DNA from: Glossina fuscipes
Lineage: Eukaryota; Arthropoda; Insecta; Diptera; Glossinidae
Reading direction: 5' to 3'
Length of the DNA stretch: 64,000 nucleotides
NCBI RefSeq assembly: GCF_014805625.2
Contig: NW_023998414.1
Coordinates: 20,678,590 to 20,742,589, forward strand
Shown: positions 11,808-24,985 of the stretch, in pieces
Position numbering within the stretch: position 1 is the first letter of the stretch
Layout: each line of letters starts with the position of its first letter
Notes under the pieces: generated by a model
Told to the model about the DNA's origin: nothing
The model's database searches: none
What the model saw: only the letters and a program-made list of their open reading frames with translations
Made by a program: the position numbers and the translations under genes

Positions 11808-14750
11808 AGAGAGAGTGATTGAGAGAGAGAGAGGGACAGAGAGGCTGCTATGAATGCAATGATGTGTTTGTGTTTTTATATGCTTTTGTACGTACATACA
11901 ATGTAATGTAATCAAATAAATAATGAATAATTTCCAACGGTTGCAGCATATGGTGGCAATATATTATGGGTTTACGCTACCGTTTGTCTGACGGACTAAT
12001 GCAGTTCGATTATGCTAATGATGAACGCTTGGCAATTAATTGAGAAAACCAATTAGAAAAAAAAATAAAAATAAAAAAAAAAAATAATAATAATAATGAA
12101 AATTAAAGCAATGAAAAAGAGGGGAAATTTATAAACAAGGAAAAAGCCAACAAATCACATGCACTCTCAACTAAGCGATAACAAGGCCGTTTTCCGTTGC
12201 AAATATCATCATACATCAGTAGCAGTAGTAATAATAGCCAGAACTGGGGACATGACTCGATAGCAATAAGTAGAAGCAGCAGCATGCATGTATGTTTGTC
12301 TAACCAAATGTTTTTTTTTTGATTCGTTTGGATGGATGGATGAATGAATGAGTGAATGAATTAATGGATGGTTTTGGATGAGTAGAGGAGGTAAAATATG
12401 TTGCACATGCTGTTATAAAACTTCTTTAAGCGCCTTTTCGTTATTTGTTCAAGTTTTCTTTTTCTTTCCTTCTGGATTAAATTTCCAGTTGTCGTTTATG
12501 AAAAACTCTTGACAAATTACAAAAATTGTTAGCAATTGCAAGAAGTTGTAGATTGGACAGTGAAATCAATTGAATGGCAAATAGGAAAGCGCAGCTTATT
12601 ATAATGTACGCATTTAATGTAAGCAACATGATTGAAGCAACATATTGAAGAAGAAGTCCGCACATGTTGCTCGTTACAGTTACTCACTCTTTAATGATAA
12701 TACATATTGAAATATTTTGTCTTTGAGTTTTTTTTCATTTTTTCATTCACTTATTTGTTTTTTTTTTTTTTTTTTTTGTTAATTAAAGACTCAAACTACT
12801 GATCGCGTTTTATAGAAATATTCTATTAATGGTTTTATAGCTTTTAACTCCACCCACTTGATTAAAGAAGCGACGACACTATTTACCCTTATTAAGCATC
12901 GGGTTTCGTTTGTCTCATTTTTTTTTTTAAGCTCACGTCCTGCCTATGCATTATTGATATTAACACTCCCTTCATTAGAGTTTGAATTAAATTTATAAAG
13001 TTTTTTGGTTTTTCGTGTCCATGTCGTTTATTTGAGGTCCATCTGAATTGAGTTTCGTATGAATTTTTGGAATTTTAACAAGCTCCGCCAGCGTTCGCTG
13101 ACACACAGCACAAAATTCCCATAAGAATTCATAAAAATCACCGTGATAACATGGACCTCATTAAAACAGTTTCATACATATAATTAGAGTCTTGTGTGAG
13201 CTTCAAAAAATTCCTTACCGTATAAAACTAGTACACAAACACAAAAAAAAAAAAAGAAAGAAAAACACAAAGCGAAAACAAAACAAAAGCCAAGAATCAA
13301 AGAAATGGGAACTTGAACAGCAGTGCATATAGTAGACAAGGTAAAGAAAAAGACAAAGAAGAAAATATTTATATATAAATATATATATTGTTCCACACTC
13401 ACACACACACAAACGCGCGCGCGCATACATAAGAAAAAGGAATCGGACGAGATCACTTGAAGCTCATTAAAAAATACCAACAGCCAAAACGAAAATGTGA
13501 CAAAATTTTTAAATCATCATCAGCCCAAGCCTGAGTAGCTAAACTAACTGATGCGCTACTTGCTAGAGAGTGGAGAATAGGAAAAAAAAAAAATGTACAC
13601 CAGCAGCAGCCACATCAGTAAGCAGAAAAGTAAAAACATGCAATCATCCATCCTGGTTGAAATGGTGGTTAGTGATTGTAGCATAGTGACTGGCTGGTTA
13701 CTTTGATTCTAAAGAAGAACGTCCTTTCATTGTTGCTCAAATTGTTGCTACTGTTTCTTGTTGTTGATGTTTTTTTTTTTTTGCTTTTTCTTCTTCGACA
13801 TTTGCTGCTGTTTTTCTTCGGCAATTTAAGGCCTTTTCAATGGGACTGCTTATGGTTTTAATGAGGCTCTAATTGACATCTGCATTTATTTGAGCGCAAG
13901 CTTAAGCTTAAACTTAAACCCACTTTGCTTTTAACTTTAACACACTTACACATACATGCATGCATCGCGTTTGAAAATAGTGAAAGAGAGAACAACGAAA
14001 ACGAAGAGAAATGTTTAAAGTCCCCCCTCTTAACGTAGTAGCATAGTCTAATAATCAGTCACTCAGTCACTCAGTCATTCAGTCAGTCAGTCAGTCAGTC
14101 AGTCAGTCAGTCAGTTAAACAAAATAAACCTTTATTAAACGAAAACACAAATCGTCCAGCCCAGCCAATCGGTCGTCTCATAAACATGAATCACACGAGT
14201 TCTTATAACGCGGCAACAGTTCATCGATCACACAAAGTTCACTTGTGAAAAGTCAAATCTGTATATATATGTATATAAATATATATATATATACGTTCAA
14301 AGTTAAGCAGAGAAGAAAAGAGAAATATGTATATTTGAGAAGGGTTAAGCAAAGTATGACGATAATAATGATGACTATGCTGTAGAGGAATAGAGACGTA
14401 CAACGCGACGTTGTTGCTTTGTGATACAGAAATATTTTAATTGGCTTCTTAACTGAAAGTGTTTAGACCGCAGTTAAAATCGTATTCTGACGCGAATGCA
14501 CATCATTAAACATAAAATGAACAGTAAAAAGGTATATAAGTCAAATCAAGTCTACACACATATATATATATGTTATTGTATGAAACAAAAAAGCTCGTGT
14601 ACGTTCAACCCAATTAACAGAAATGTTTATGCTTCATTTAAAACTGCACCGCATGCGTTAGAAAAGTGGCCCAAAAGGACAAACAATTATTTTCACAAAC
14701 TGGCAACAGCAAATAATTACACTCTACATTAACTTAAAAGAAATTTTCTA
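10976..14750. other. Mostly simple-repeat-rich non-coding block
   Basis: The overlapping frames at 11151-11519 (plus) and 11171-11446 (minus) show no domain. From 11450 on there are homopolymers, a TA run at 11770-11803, ATGAATGAATGG-type repeats near 12330-12370, an AC/GC run near 13398-13424 and the CAGT block. Confidence 0.55.
14055..14116. repeat. (CAGT)n / (CACT) tetranucleotide repeat
   Basis: About 62 bases; CAGTCACT pairs at the left grade into a pure CAGT run at the right. Confidence 0.95.
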
Positions 14751-15169
14751 CACAGCCTAGCGAATCATCTGTTGTTGAAGAGGAAGAGAAAGTAGACTTT
14801 TCCGGCAAAGTTAAAGCAATCCTAGCTAGCAATAATATGCCCAAGGGGCATCTCTTAGTTTCACGTATCTGAAACTTCTTTCAAAATAACCACAACTAAC
14901 TAACTATTATAAATAAGAATTCGGCTAAGCCAAAATCCAACATAGGCCATAAGTCTGAAGACTTTAACAAAATAAGAACAAGCTTGCGACGAAATTAAAT
15001 AAGAACAAGTAAAAATACTATAGTTGGTCAGGGCCGATGTCATATCGGTCGTTTATTCTTTTCTTTCCAATAGTCCCGCCAAACTTGACTATACTCTTAG
15101 TCAGTACCGTCTGGCAAATCGTTGCGAAAAATATACATTGTCATGTGGAGCTTATAGAATCTGCTTAAA

Positions 15170-15523
15170 TTTCGTTATCTGTATTATAGAGTACAGTTCT
15201 ATTATGCACGTACCTAGCTGTCTATCTTTTTGACTAGATGCGGAGAAAATCTTCGCCTATTTAAACTTTTTACAATAATTTCTCAATCAGTCGTGACGAA
15301 GGCTGTTCTGACATCTAATGTCATGACTGCGCAGAATTCTATTCCATTATTACATTTTTCTGCTTGCGTAATCGCTTGCTCAATATCATGAATAATAGAT
15401 AGATCGCCTTATGCAAACAGAAGGTTGGAAAACCTCTCTCGATTCGCCATTTCTGTTCCTAATCTAGTCGCCGGTAATCTGTTCAAAACTTTTGCCACCT
15501 TGTCCCAAATACAAATAGAGGGC
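15170..15523 (-). mobile_element. Non-LTR retrotransposon remnant, reverse transcriptase (R1-like)
   Basis: On the minus strand, ICIWDKVAKVLNRL matches the RT block that usually reads LLDTMGKVLE. It is followed by EFCAVMTLDVRTAFVTT (15292-15340), the catalytic A-motif block of R1/Jockey-type reverse transcriptases with its Asp present, then HLVKKIDS and LYNTDNEI. Stops interrupt the frame. Only the front half of the RT is recognisable. R1-like is my best guess from the CAVxTLDVxxAF pattern; another Jockey-superfamily clade is possible. Confidence 0.7.
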
Positions 15524-17134
15524 TAGGAGAATGGACTACCGGAGTCTATGTTTAGTAACATATATAAATTGTTATTTACGTCATTTCAACCATTGCGAAG
15601 CTTTCGTCTGCCTTTTGAATTTCAAGCTTAGCGTGTTTTTTTGAAAATTTTAAAATCTGAAACATGTGCGTCTGAAGACCCCACGAACTCGTTTCTCTAT
15701 ATAATAAACATTAAACAAATAAATAGTAAAACAATATATCTAACTCAACTAAAACGCCAAGGGGAAACCAATCGAAACTTGACTTCAAGGTATTTATGTC
15801 CATCCACCGTCAAATCCTTAATACCCGCATTTTGTTTTCTGCGTCAATCTCATTGCCTTCGATTTAAGGAATGTCTTTGATACCCACAATCTTCGTAGCT
15901 CAATTTCAAATTAAAATTCTCTCCCTTTTTTTTTTTTCTTTCTCATTTAAAAGATTAGCGGGTATATTGAGATTGCTTTTATGCAACTCTTGAATACCCG
16001 TTATTTCGATATATAAATACGACTTGCCCGACCTTGAAATTGGAATTCTTGTTTTCATTCTTTCTAGTAAATTTCATGAACTTACCCCTACCCCGCTTAT
16101 TGAAGTGAAGGTAAAAAGCACTGGAAAATCTACATCCAACTCAACGAATTCACTAGGTACATGCCTCTCACTGGTCTCACTCCTTTTCGTCCGAGAACCT
16201 TTCATCCACTTTCATTTTTCATTCATAAAAAGCAAGTTGTGAGGATAAAAAATGAATTGACAATATCAGCGGCCTATCATTTCATGTCCATCACTAGTAC
16301 TGGAAATTCTCTTTCAATTCGTTTCAATTATAGAGAACAAGTCCTAAATAAGTAAATGGACCGTAATGGATCGTAACTCAATTTATCTTGAGTTTTTCGA
16401 TACCACTAATTAATCATTATTATATTATTCGGTTTACGGACTGTTTCAAATTTTGGCCATTGTGAACGAATTTACACTGCTGTGCATAAATGTTGTGACA
16501 ATTAGTCGCAAAATTGTTCGAAGCTTGATTACCAATGTATAGGCCAGGTCCCCTATCTCAAGAGTTTCGATTGTAAAAATAACAGAAGCGCAAACGGATG
16601 GCTGTAATTAGTCCGAGCCAAAAGCTTGTGTAGATAAATAGTACATAAAAGCCGACAAGACCACGTTGCAAGTAGTTAAGTGATGCAACCTTTACCGACA
16701 TTTATAATATTTATCGTTTATTGGAGACACCACGGCGCGCGTCATTTCGATACATTGATGTACTTTTCTTTACCGTGTGCAGTAAAAAGACGCATCTTCT
16801 TTACCAGATCAATACGTTCCCAGGTACTTTCACTGTTTTCTGTGTACGCCACAGTGCATTTTTATCTTAAACTCAATATTTATGCTCTACACCACAACAC
16901 CTACGGTATATTAATTGGTATATTAGATTTGTACAGATATACATTATAACCAGAGTCACCATTTAAACCAACGATCAATTCAGAATCGTTTTTCGCTTTT
17001 CGTCTGAGATGTGATAGCACAAATGCTATTAAAAATGAATTGAACCGGACCTATTTTGTGAAACGCCCTACTCTGAAAGTGCTGAGTAATAGTAACTTGT
17101 TATACCACATTGAATGAATTAATTGCCTGAAACT
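15524..17134. other. No gene seen; unassigned complex sequence
   Basis: Short frames (15641-15880, 16024-16242, 16680-16949) without recognisable domains. ACTGCTGTGCATAAATGTTG at about 16476 resembles a Tc1-type terminus, but no partner end was found. Confidence 0.4.
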
Positions 17135-17521
17135 TCATTTCATATGCACACTACTACGAAAAATTGGCCGACATATGATGAGATGGTGTAATTTCAAATA
17201 TATCATAGTGAAAATTGACCCACAGTACATATTGGACATCAAAATGAATTGAAGAAAATTTTGATCATGTAGGTATATATTTTGAAAGTCACCACGTATA
17301 AGCGTTATAATGAAAAGTATGCTCTTCAAATTTACATTTGATAAATAAGAAATACGTAATATTGTGTTTCGGGCCTCGTCCCATATAAGAATTTCGATGA
17401 GAAATATGCTTTCACAAGAAGGAGACAAGAAATCGTTTCCTAGTCTTGTCCAACAATTAAATTGAAATATTTCATCACTATTTTTTGTAACGTAACGATA
17501 TCTGTTAAAAAAAATATACAA
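17135..17521 (-). pseudogene. Possible Helitron/Pif1-type helicase remnant
   Basis: A 128-residue open frame with LIWDEAR at residues 45-51 and LIRGDFQN at 74-81, followed about 20 residues later by a SNMYC-IFTMIYLKL segment. Helitron helicases show IIWDEAPM, then GGDFRQ, then SxLWxxFxxLxLTxNMR in that order. The gap between the first two motifs is about 27 residues, shorter than the usual 40 or so, and no Walker A motif was found upstream. It may be a chance match; the presence of INE-1/Helentron-like repeats elsewhere in the window makes it more plausible. Confidence 0.35.
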
Positions 17522-19591
17522 CTCCTCGCATGAGCCAAAAGACAGTGTTTATTCAAAATCATTCAACTTATGGTAACGTGTACCGTTACGATACGATACA
17601 CATGAAAGAAAATAGAAAGTAAAAATTATGTCTAATCATAAACATCTTGGCAAGGAACGTGTTAAAGGCATTGACACAGTTATAAATTTCAAGAATTATA
17701 AGACCGAATGGAATCTACTCTTGTAAATGAAAAATATCTTAAACACGTGAGTATTATTTCCGATGTATATATCTGGGCGGTGTCGGTGAAATCTTAAAGT
17801 CAGTACAGCGATAATCTTGCAAAAAAACAGAGAAAAAAAAAAGCGGATACTATCGCCAACAAATAACGACAAACAATTCTTCTGAATCAGAAAAGATTAA
17901 ATCTCGCTATAAGAAAATGGTTCGATTACAAGATTGACTAAAAGTCGATTAATTTGTGAAGACATTACTATGTCAACTTCTTATAGAAGAGAAACAGGAT
18001 GCATTAACATTATCACGTCACTAAAACTAGTCTCTTTCACGGCTAATACCTGCAAAACTAAAATGCATACCATACGTCGAAAGCGGTCATTAACATTAAC
18101 ATTTCCATTTTTATTTTTATAATGGGGTGTTTTATTTAGTTTAGTTCAGGACGCAATTTTGCGTGATTGCTTACTAAAAAACGAAAAAAAAAAATTTTTT
18201 TTCTTTCTTCTTTTTAAATATCGACAAAACAACAACAAAAACATATCAAAAAAAAAAAAAAATAATAAAAAAAATAAAAAAAAATAAGAAGAAGAAGAAG
18301 AAGAAGACTAGTGTGAGAACGGACAGACAAAGGAGGCGAGTCAACAGACAAACAAAAGCGGTCAGTGTAGCAAATCAATTAAATAAAGTTTCGTTTATAA
18401 CGGAGCAAAATGGAGATGATATCAATGGCACAACGGCAAACGCCAACAACATCAGCGCTCGGTTTCAAGAGTGTGCGCGCCTTTATAAGTTAAACAAATG
18501 TATATTTCGTATGCATGCCCAGTAGCAATCGAAAGCCAGCCAATTAAATGTGCGATCGTGTAATTCGCAAATTAATTTCAACGCAATTATAAAATTGTAT
18601 TAAATAAAATAAATAATATATACAAAAAAAAAAAAAAATGAAAAGGGTATAAAAACTGATTTTGCCGAAACGATCTACACTACGGCATATCGTGGTAGTA
18701 GTTAAACCTTCGTATGCGGTTAATAAGAGGCAGCGAAGAGGAGAAATCAAAAACGGCAACAACCACAACAATAATATGAGCAGTAATCGAAAAGGCGCAC
18801 AGAAAACAGATTAACGTTACGAAGAGTATAGAAAGCACAGCTGATGTTGATGCTGATGCTGATGTTGATGCTGACGCTGATGCTGATGCTGATACTGATG
18901 CTGATACTGATGCTAATGCCAACAATTCGTATACACGTGATTTTTTCTTAATTCATTCTTCCTTAATTAACAGCGTGAAACGATTATGTAGAGCAACCAC
19001 CACCCAGTGACAGTATTGCGATTCAAATTTCCGTCAGAGTTTTCCAAATGTATTAAAAATTAATTCACCCAAACTAATAGGGGGGAAAAATAAAGGAAGT
19101 GAGAGAAAGAATGAGAGAGTGTGAGAGAGAGATGGAGATATATATAGTAAGAGAAAACCACCACCACGATTCGTATCATTACTACCACCGTTACTAATAC
19201 CACCACTGGCGCTACTATACCATCGCTTATGCCACAAACATAGTCTTCGCTCTGTAAATATATATGAACAAATTAATATTACGCAATGTCAAGGATTGCC
19301 AGTAGAGTAGTGAATGCATTTGACAGCATATCATACCACCTACATACAAATATTCAGCATACATATATACTTATATAATGCACATGTACAAACAAACTAC
19401 GCATGCATGCATGCATGCATACATATGCACATAATTGGCGTACAGATTTAATTATAAATTCGTAATGCTCAGGTTGTTAACTTATCATGTGAACTGAGAC
19501 ATTATGCAGGTCTCATCGAAAAATCATCAGCACCATCAGTTTTATTGTGTGTACGTTCTCACTGGAAACGTTGTCAATAAATTTGCTAGCC

Positions 19592-19630
<39 letters not shown>

Positions 19631-20357
19631 ATATGTATATACATACACATAATTATATTAAAAATGAACTCACAAATCATTCGAATGTTATGAAATGTGC
19701 TCAAAGAATATGTTTTCGAATATTTACGTAAATCTGATTGTAAATTATGTAAAATAGATTATAAGTACACAAGTATCGTAAATATTCGCAATAATACACA
19801 CGCAAACGTTCTCGATTGTAGCATACCATACAAATGAATAGAAATGCATACCCACTCAACTCGATTAGGATATAATTATGAAAACTAATTATATTTATAT
19901 TTATATTACGAGCAGTTAAGGCAAGATTCACAATAATTGTTTTCATTAAAGCAAAAGCACTTGTAGTAATTAAGGTTTTATTTTTTCTTACCGTTAATTG
20001 CATTGCTAACATAAATGGAAATTTTTTGAATACAAAAAAAAAAAAAAAAGCAATAATAATATGCAATTGCAATTTTAATGCAAGAGAAATTTGACCATTT
20101 GATACACACACACAGCACATATTTCCTGTTCGCTGGACGACACTGTAAACAAATTTTTATCTGCACTTTGCACAGTATAATTTTTGTTGTGAATATTTCT
20201 CCTGACGACGACAGTTAAGATAATATTGCTCGATAATTGTATCGCATATGGAAGGCATGATGATGAATGTAGCGTAATAAAGTGTAATAAGTGCTTGCAT
20301 GTATTTCATGCCGCTGATCACATCTATTGGTGAGAATGATAAAATAATGATATCAGC
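17522..20357. other. Non-coding block, simple-repeat-rich after 18.1 kb
   Basis: Poly(A)/AAT/GAA runs at 18180-18310, the GATGCT hexamer block, GATA/GAGA near 19100-19145, GCAT repeats near 19400 and a TA run at 19598-19628. No gene signal. Confidence 0.55.
18841..18918. repeat. GATGCT/GATGTT hexamer repeat
   Basis: About 13 six-base units. On the minus strand it reads as alternating Ser-Ala/Thr/Val within an open frame (18680-18925), which I regard as spurious. Confidence 0.9.
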
Positions 20358-20465
20358 ATGATTAGCCGAGTAGGCAAACGATCGCGACTAACAACTCAAT
20401 GGTCGGGCGGGTTCAAATCTTAAGTGCGGTAGAGTTTTCAATACACAAGCGAGCAATATATTATA
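20358..20465 (+). mobile_element. tRNA-Ile-like SINE candidate, copy with both promoter boxes
   Basis: The head resembles a tRNA gene. An A-box match, TAGCCGAGTAGG, lies at 20363-20374. Next comes GACTAACAACTCAATGGTCG, close to the anticodon arm of tRNA-Ile(AAT), and then a B-box match, GGTTCAAATCT, at 20410-20420. The body continues with AGAGTTTTCAAT and ends near an AT-rich run. It is too diverged to be a functional tRNA: no matching acceptor stem is visible. Two relatives lie at 1.7 and 30.0 kb on the other strand. Confidence 0.6.
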
Positions 20466-20654
20466 TATCCAAGTTATCCGATAGACTTTTTAAATCAATG
20501 TTTTGTAAATTTATTTAAAAAATATATAGACAATAAATAAATAAATAAATAATTTGATGAAGTAATGCCAAGTTATTCGATGGTTTTGACCTTTATCTAA
20601 GCGTTGATTGAATTTTTCATTTAATATTGTTGACTTATTCAATGCACACAGACG

Positions 20655-21478
20655 CTAACCAAGGCGCTAAGAAAGCTGCGTTCGAAGCCCATCAAACACT
20701 TCTAGAAGATTGCGAGACGAAAATCGAATTCAAACTATCAAGCAATCCTCGAACACCTTAACAGTTGATAGATCGACTGTTTTTAGACGTTTACATGCGA
20801 TGCGCCAAAAGGAGGGAATGAGGAAAGGGAGGAAAATGGCAATCACACGAATTGATTGAAAATTTATGCCGCGATTTCATTGCCGGCCAAACAAAAAAAA
20901 AAAAGAGTTTCCTGTGGCGTATTGAGACTGGCGACAATCCTAAGCACAGAAATTCAATGGGTTAGTCCAGGAGGGCCATCCATATAGACACCGAAGGGGA
21001 ATAATCAATGCCGGAAAGTTTTGCTGATCATAGAGTGGAATCAGCAATGTGTAGAGTGGTGCGACCTACTAAAATCGAGCGAAACTATTAGTGCGGATGT
21101 CTACCGACGTCAATTGAACGAATTAAACGGCGGAAAGTGATTCTCTTGCACGACAACGCGCGGCCACACGAGTTACAAGTGTTGTCAAGGTTACACTATT
21201 GCAGCTTGAATGGAAAGTCCTACGACAGCCAGGGTACTCATCAGACATAGCGCTTTCCGATTACCACTTCGTTAGATCGATCGATGCGGCATGGCTTGGC
21301 TGGCACGAGGTCTCGAAATACCGAAGAATGTGCAGAAATTGGGCAATAAATCGATCGCCGCCAAAACACTATCGTTCTTTCGGCACGGTATTGCCATGGT
21401 ACCAGAAAAATGGGAAAGAGTTGTAGAAAGTGATGGAAAATATTTTGATCAATAAATATTGTGACAATTTTTGTCAAT
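20655..21478 (+). mobile_element. Mariner copy (irritans-like), decayed but with catalytic triad motifs
   Basis: Decayed mariner with coding traces along about 820 bases. Visible pieces: AHQTLLE near the start; TGD at about 20928-20934, after which the usual EKWIYYD is missing; LHDNARPH at 21146-21169; YSSDIALSDYHF at about 21233-21271; and the C-terminal end PEKWERVVESDGKYFD followed by a stop near 21458. If one frameshift is bridged, the spacing between the Asp of HDN and that of SDYH is 34 residues, the mariner D34D signature. Several stops and frame changes make it non-functional. Same family as the copy at 43.0 kb. Assignment to the irritans group is from memory of family motifs. Confidence 0.85.
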
Positions 21479-21479
21479 A

Positions 21480-23559
21480 AATGTCTTTTTCAAATGAAAT
21501 AAATAATGATCAAAATACATGCAAGCAACTAACATAATTTTCTTAACATATTGCTTTATTGTTAAACAAGCAGTTTAACAAATGAAAGTAAATTAAAGAA
21601 GAAATATTGTCATTAAACAATTTTCCCACACATGTACACATAGCGAAGCAGCGATATTTTTCCTAATTGTAAATCGAAGTATTTGGTGAGGGCGTGATCG
21701 AATCATTCATTGCCTGGCATTCTATAATACTGTATAAAATTGCTTTAGTCTTTTAGCAATTTGTCGGGAAGTACTTATTGAATTGAATTTCTTCATCCTT
21801 TCATTACATTAGATTTTGTTAATATATATTTTCATTAAATTCATTATACGTGCACATGATTCTGATATCTTTTGAATTTCAATCAAAATCTAACCTATTA
21901 CTCATTATTTTTAAACGGGAGTGAAGTGTCTTTCCCACTCTTAACCACAAAAGTTGACGCCAAGCGAGCAAACTTCGTCCGACATGTCTTGATTAAGATT
22001 GTGTTAAAGAAAATCAATTTCATCGGAAATATAACATGGATGTGTAAATTTTTAAGACGAATTTTATTGATGCAGAAATCATTGGCATACTTCTGTGGTA
22101 AAGAAGAAATTTCGATTATCCACCTTTATTGGACTATAGCATGGCAGCCCAATTTTTACTGTAACTGTCGCACTAATAAAGTACTGCGTAGATTACATAA
22201 GAAATCAGTTCTCATCTCTGCCACTGGATTTCTTTCATTCCGAGTACAATTATCCTAATAAAGCATCACAAATGGTCATCTTATCAGGCAATTTTGATTA
22301 AAGGTACCACGAAAAAAATGACCATCAAATTCGGCACAAGGACGACAGTCAGACCAATGGATATTCTAACGAATTTCGTAGAAGATATGTCAAAATAGCA
22401 CAGATCCTAATACGTATGTAAAATGGAAATAACATCTAGGCATGTTTCCTAATAGACGCCTTTAGAGTAGCATAGATAATACTAAACATATTCATCCATA
22501 CAATGAATGGCGAGTTTCAAAAACAATAGTTCTGAAAATGCAAAGTAAAGAAAAAAAGTCTACAAAATCCGCTACATGTTGCAAGCTTACTTCGATCAAC
22601 GCGCTAAAGTTCCGCAATCCTGTGCAAAAATTCGCATGGTGTTTACGACGAAAATGTCTTATCAAAGTTAGCAGCACGCACGCATATTGGAAATATCAAT
22701 GTTGAAATTGCGTTACACTTTGCTCGACCAATCATTCATAAAATCACTGAAATGCTTCAAAGCAGTGAGAAAAATCGACACAAATCATCTTATAATACCG
22801 CTCCAAGCACACGCCAAAAATTCATTCTCAACCAATGACATAAAATTAAGAGAGAAAAAGAATCTCGGTATTTGGGCATCACATAAGTAGGCAGTAAAAG
22901 ATATAACCGATCAAATTTGATGAGTGACGAAAAAAGTTAATAGAACTTGGCTGTGACTTTTTAATGCATTCACTGTTTAGTAACAACATTGTTGCAACTA
23001 ACTGTCATTTGTTTCACCGTCATAGTGTGAGGTTGGCTTTAAAGGATAGTGTGAAAATCATTTGGCTCAAAATCCCATGAGTTCTACAATGACTCAGGAA
23101 AATGGCGAAAAGTTATCAATCAAAATATTACATATTTGATAAGATGAAGTTCATTTAAACCTATAACGTTGGGAAACTCTTCCCAATTCCCTCGCCTTAT
23201 GTTGCCGATTTATAACAAAGCCACAGTTCGTCCATTTTACAGTTTGACGAGCACAATCGAGGTGATTACACAAATAAGTTAATTAAGTAACTGATATTTA
23301 AAGAAGATATTCATACCATTGAGCGAACAACCTTTTCGAGAACTTGAGTTCCATACTGAATCGAATTACAGTCCATAGTCACCGAAAAGATGAGAAGTGG
23401 GTTTGTTGTTTGAGCAGTGCGTAGCAGTTGTTTCTTAACAGTTTTCTTGAAAATCGATACGTGCGCTAAGATCAATTCTTATGGCATAATCTATCCAGAA
23501 AGCAGGTCGTTTCAATTATTTTTCCTTATCTTGTTTGTAATTCACCTATAGATATGCAA

Positions 23560-23599
<40 letters not shown>

Positions 23600-24595
23600 A
23601 AGTAGAGGTCATATCAGGGTTGTATGACAACAGGCTTGGTAACAGAGAGAGAATAATTTGGCGGGAACCTGGATTCCTCCTATGTCTTATTTCAAATATT
23701 TTCAAATCTCTAAGAGATAATCGTTCTATGATCCTTGCTCTTACGGTCTACATAGTTTTTATGAAAACGAAAGCTTTCATTCGGTTCGAAATAATTCGCG
23801 CATGGAAGATTATTGAATTTGTCCCTGCGTCAAAGTCTTACATAGCAGAATTTTGTCTTATTTTTATTATAAAATCTAATAAAAGAACACTATCTGAACA
23901 CTGCCAAATTTTTGTGAACTTCATTTTCGAAAATATTGAGAAAGGAATAAAAACTTTCGATGCTTTACCTAACGGTATCATAATTAAAGGCGACAAAATT
24001 CTAATTAATAGGACATCCAGGAAAAGTGTATTACTTGTGACTTCTTTCACATGATTTACAAGCAAAAGAATTTGCTTAAGTCGGACAAATGAATCGCAAT
24101 ATTCGAAGAGATCAATCAACAGAAACGAAAAGTTGAAATTTTCAAAAAGATAAGCTCTTGTAAATAATATTCTGTTAGTACTTTATTTCAACCTAATCGA
24201 AGGTATATTAGCCAGCAAGTGTAAAGCAAAAAAAAAGAGGATTTTACTGACCCATTTCAATGTTCGCAACCTTTAGCAATATTAATATCAATCTATGAAA
24301 CACTCCTAACGTTTCCGTATTTCCAAATTCAACACACTTTCCCTTTGACGATATCGCTTACCTACTGTTTTTCAACTATCGCAGCAGATGTTCCGTAAAA
24401 TTCTTGTCTCTTAACGATTACCTAGTTGCTAGTATGCTATGAAATGTGGACAGAATTTTTTCATTACTAAGTGTTCATACACTACTAAATTGATCGTAGT
24501 GATGCTGAGAAATTCGCGATTATCTTCGTTTATCAAGTCGTTTTAGAGCATTGGAAGTCGACCGGCAAAATAATCTATTTTTCCTCTTTTTTTTT
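21480..24595. other. No gene seen; unassigned complex sequence
   Basis: The two longest frames, 21872-22258 and 23554-24054 (plus), have no domain I recognise. The second begins inside a poly(A) run. This is probably transposon-derived filler. Confidence 0.4.
23565..23598. repeat. Poly(A) run of 34
   Basis: Homopolymer at the left edge of an open frame (23554-24054) whose poly-lysine start is an artefact of this run. Confidence 0.95.
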
Positions 24596-24599
24596 TTTA

Positions 24600-24985
24600 T
24601 ACCTCACACCGATACATATGGAGTTTGAGCGGATGTATGCACCACTCAAAAGAATTTGAAATGAAGACCAACTTTCATTATAGCGATCGATATTCAGAAA
24701 GAAATTCTGATAGATTCAGAGCCTGTCTGTCCGTCTGTCCGTCTAATAGTCTTGTGCTCAACCAATAGTTCGCAATTTTTAAGATATTTAGGTGAAATTT
24801 GGTACATCGGTGTCCCAAAATTAGACGCTCTTGGTTCAGATCGAACAATTTTATCGATCATTTCACATGTAACGCGTAATTTTGAAAAGTCTTCATATGA
24901 ATAATTGTATTAAGCGAAATGATGCGGGGTATTTAATAGATGAACCATAATCTACTATAGTGTTTCTACTTGCTTTCGTATTATT
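24600..24985 (+). repeat. Dispersed repeat, longest copy of the 10.6/61.2 kb family
   Basis: Begins near TATACCTCACACCGATAC and includes GCGGATGTATGCACCACTC, GCGATCGATATTCAGAAA, a CTGTCTGTCCGTCTGTCC stretch and GAATAATTGTATTAAGCGAA. A TATACC start plus a repeated GTCCGTCTGTCC segment is typical of INE-1-like non-coding elements of flies. It links the 10.6 kb copy (right part) with the 61.2 kb copy (left part). Confidence 0.65.

Noticed and set aside
16470..16510. Tc1-type terminal repeat (ACTGCTGTGCATAAATGTTG)
   Set aside because: No inverted partner and no transposase traces were found within 2 kb.
20363..20420. Functional tRNA-Ile gene
   Set aside because: A and B boxes and an anticodon-like loop are present, but no acceptor stem pairs and the arms are mismatched. 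Two further diverged copies argue for a SINE-like repeat instead.
21872..22258. 128-codon plus-strand frame
   Set aside because: No domain, no related copy in the window, and AT-biased composition like the flanks.
23554..24054. 166-codon plus-strand frame
   Set aside because: It starts inside a poly(A) run that reads as poly-lysine, and the rest has no recognisable domain.
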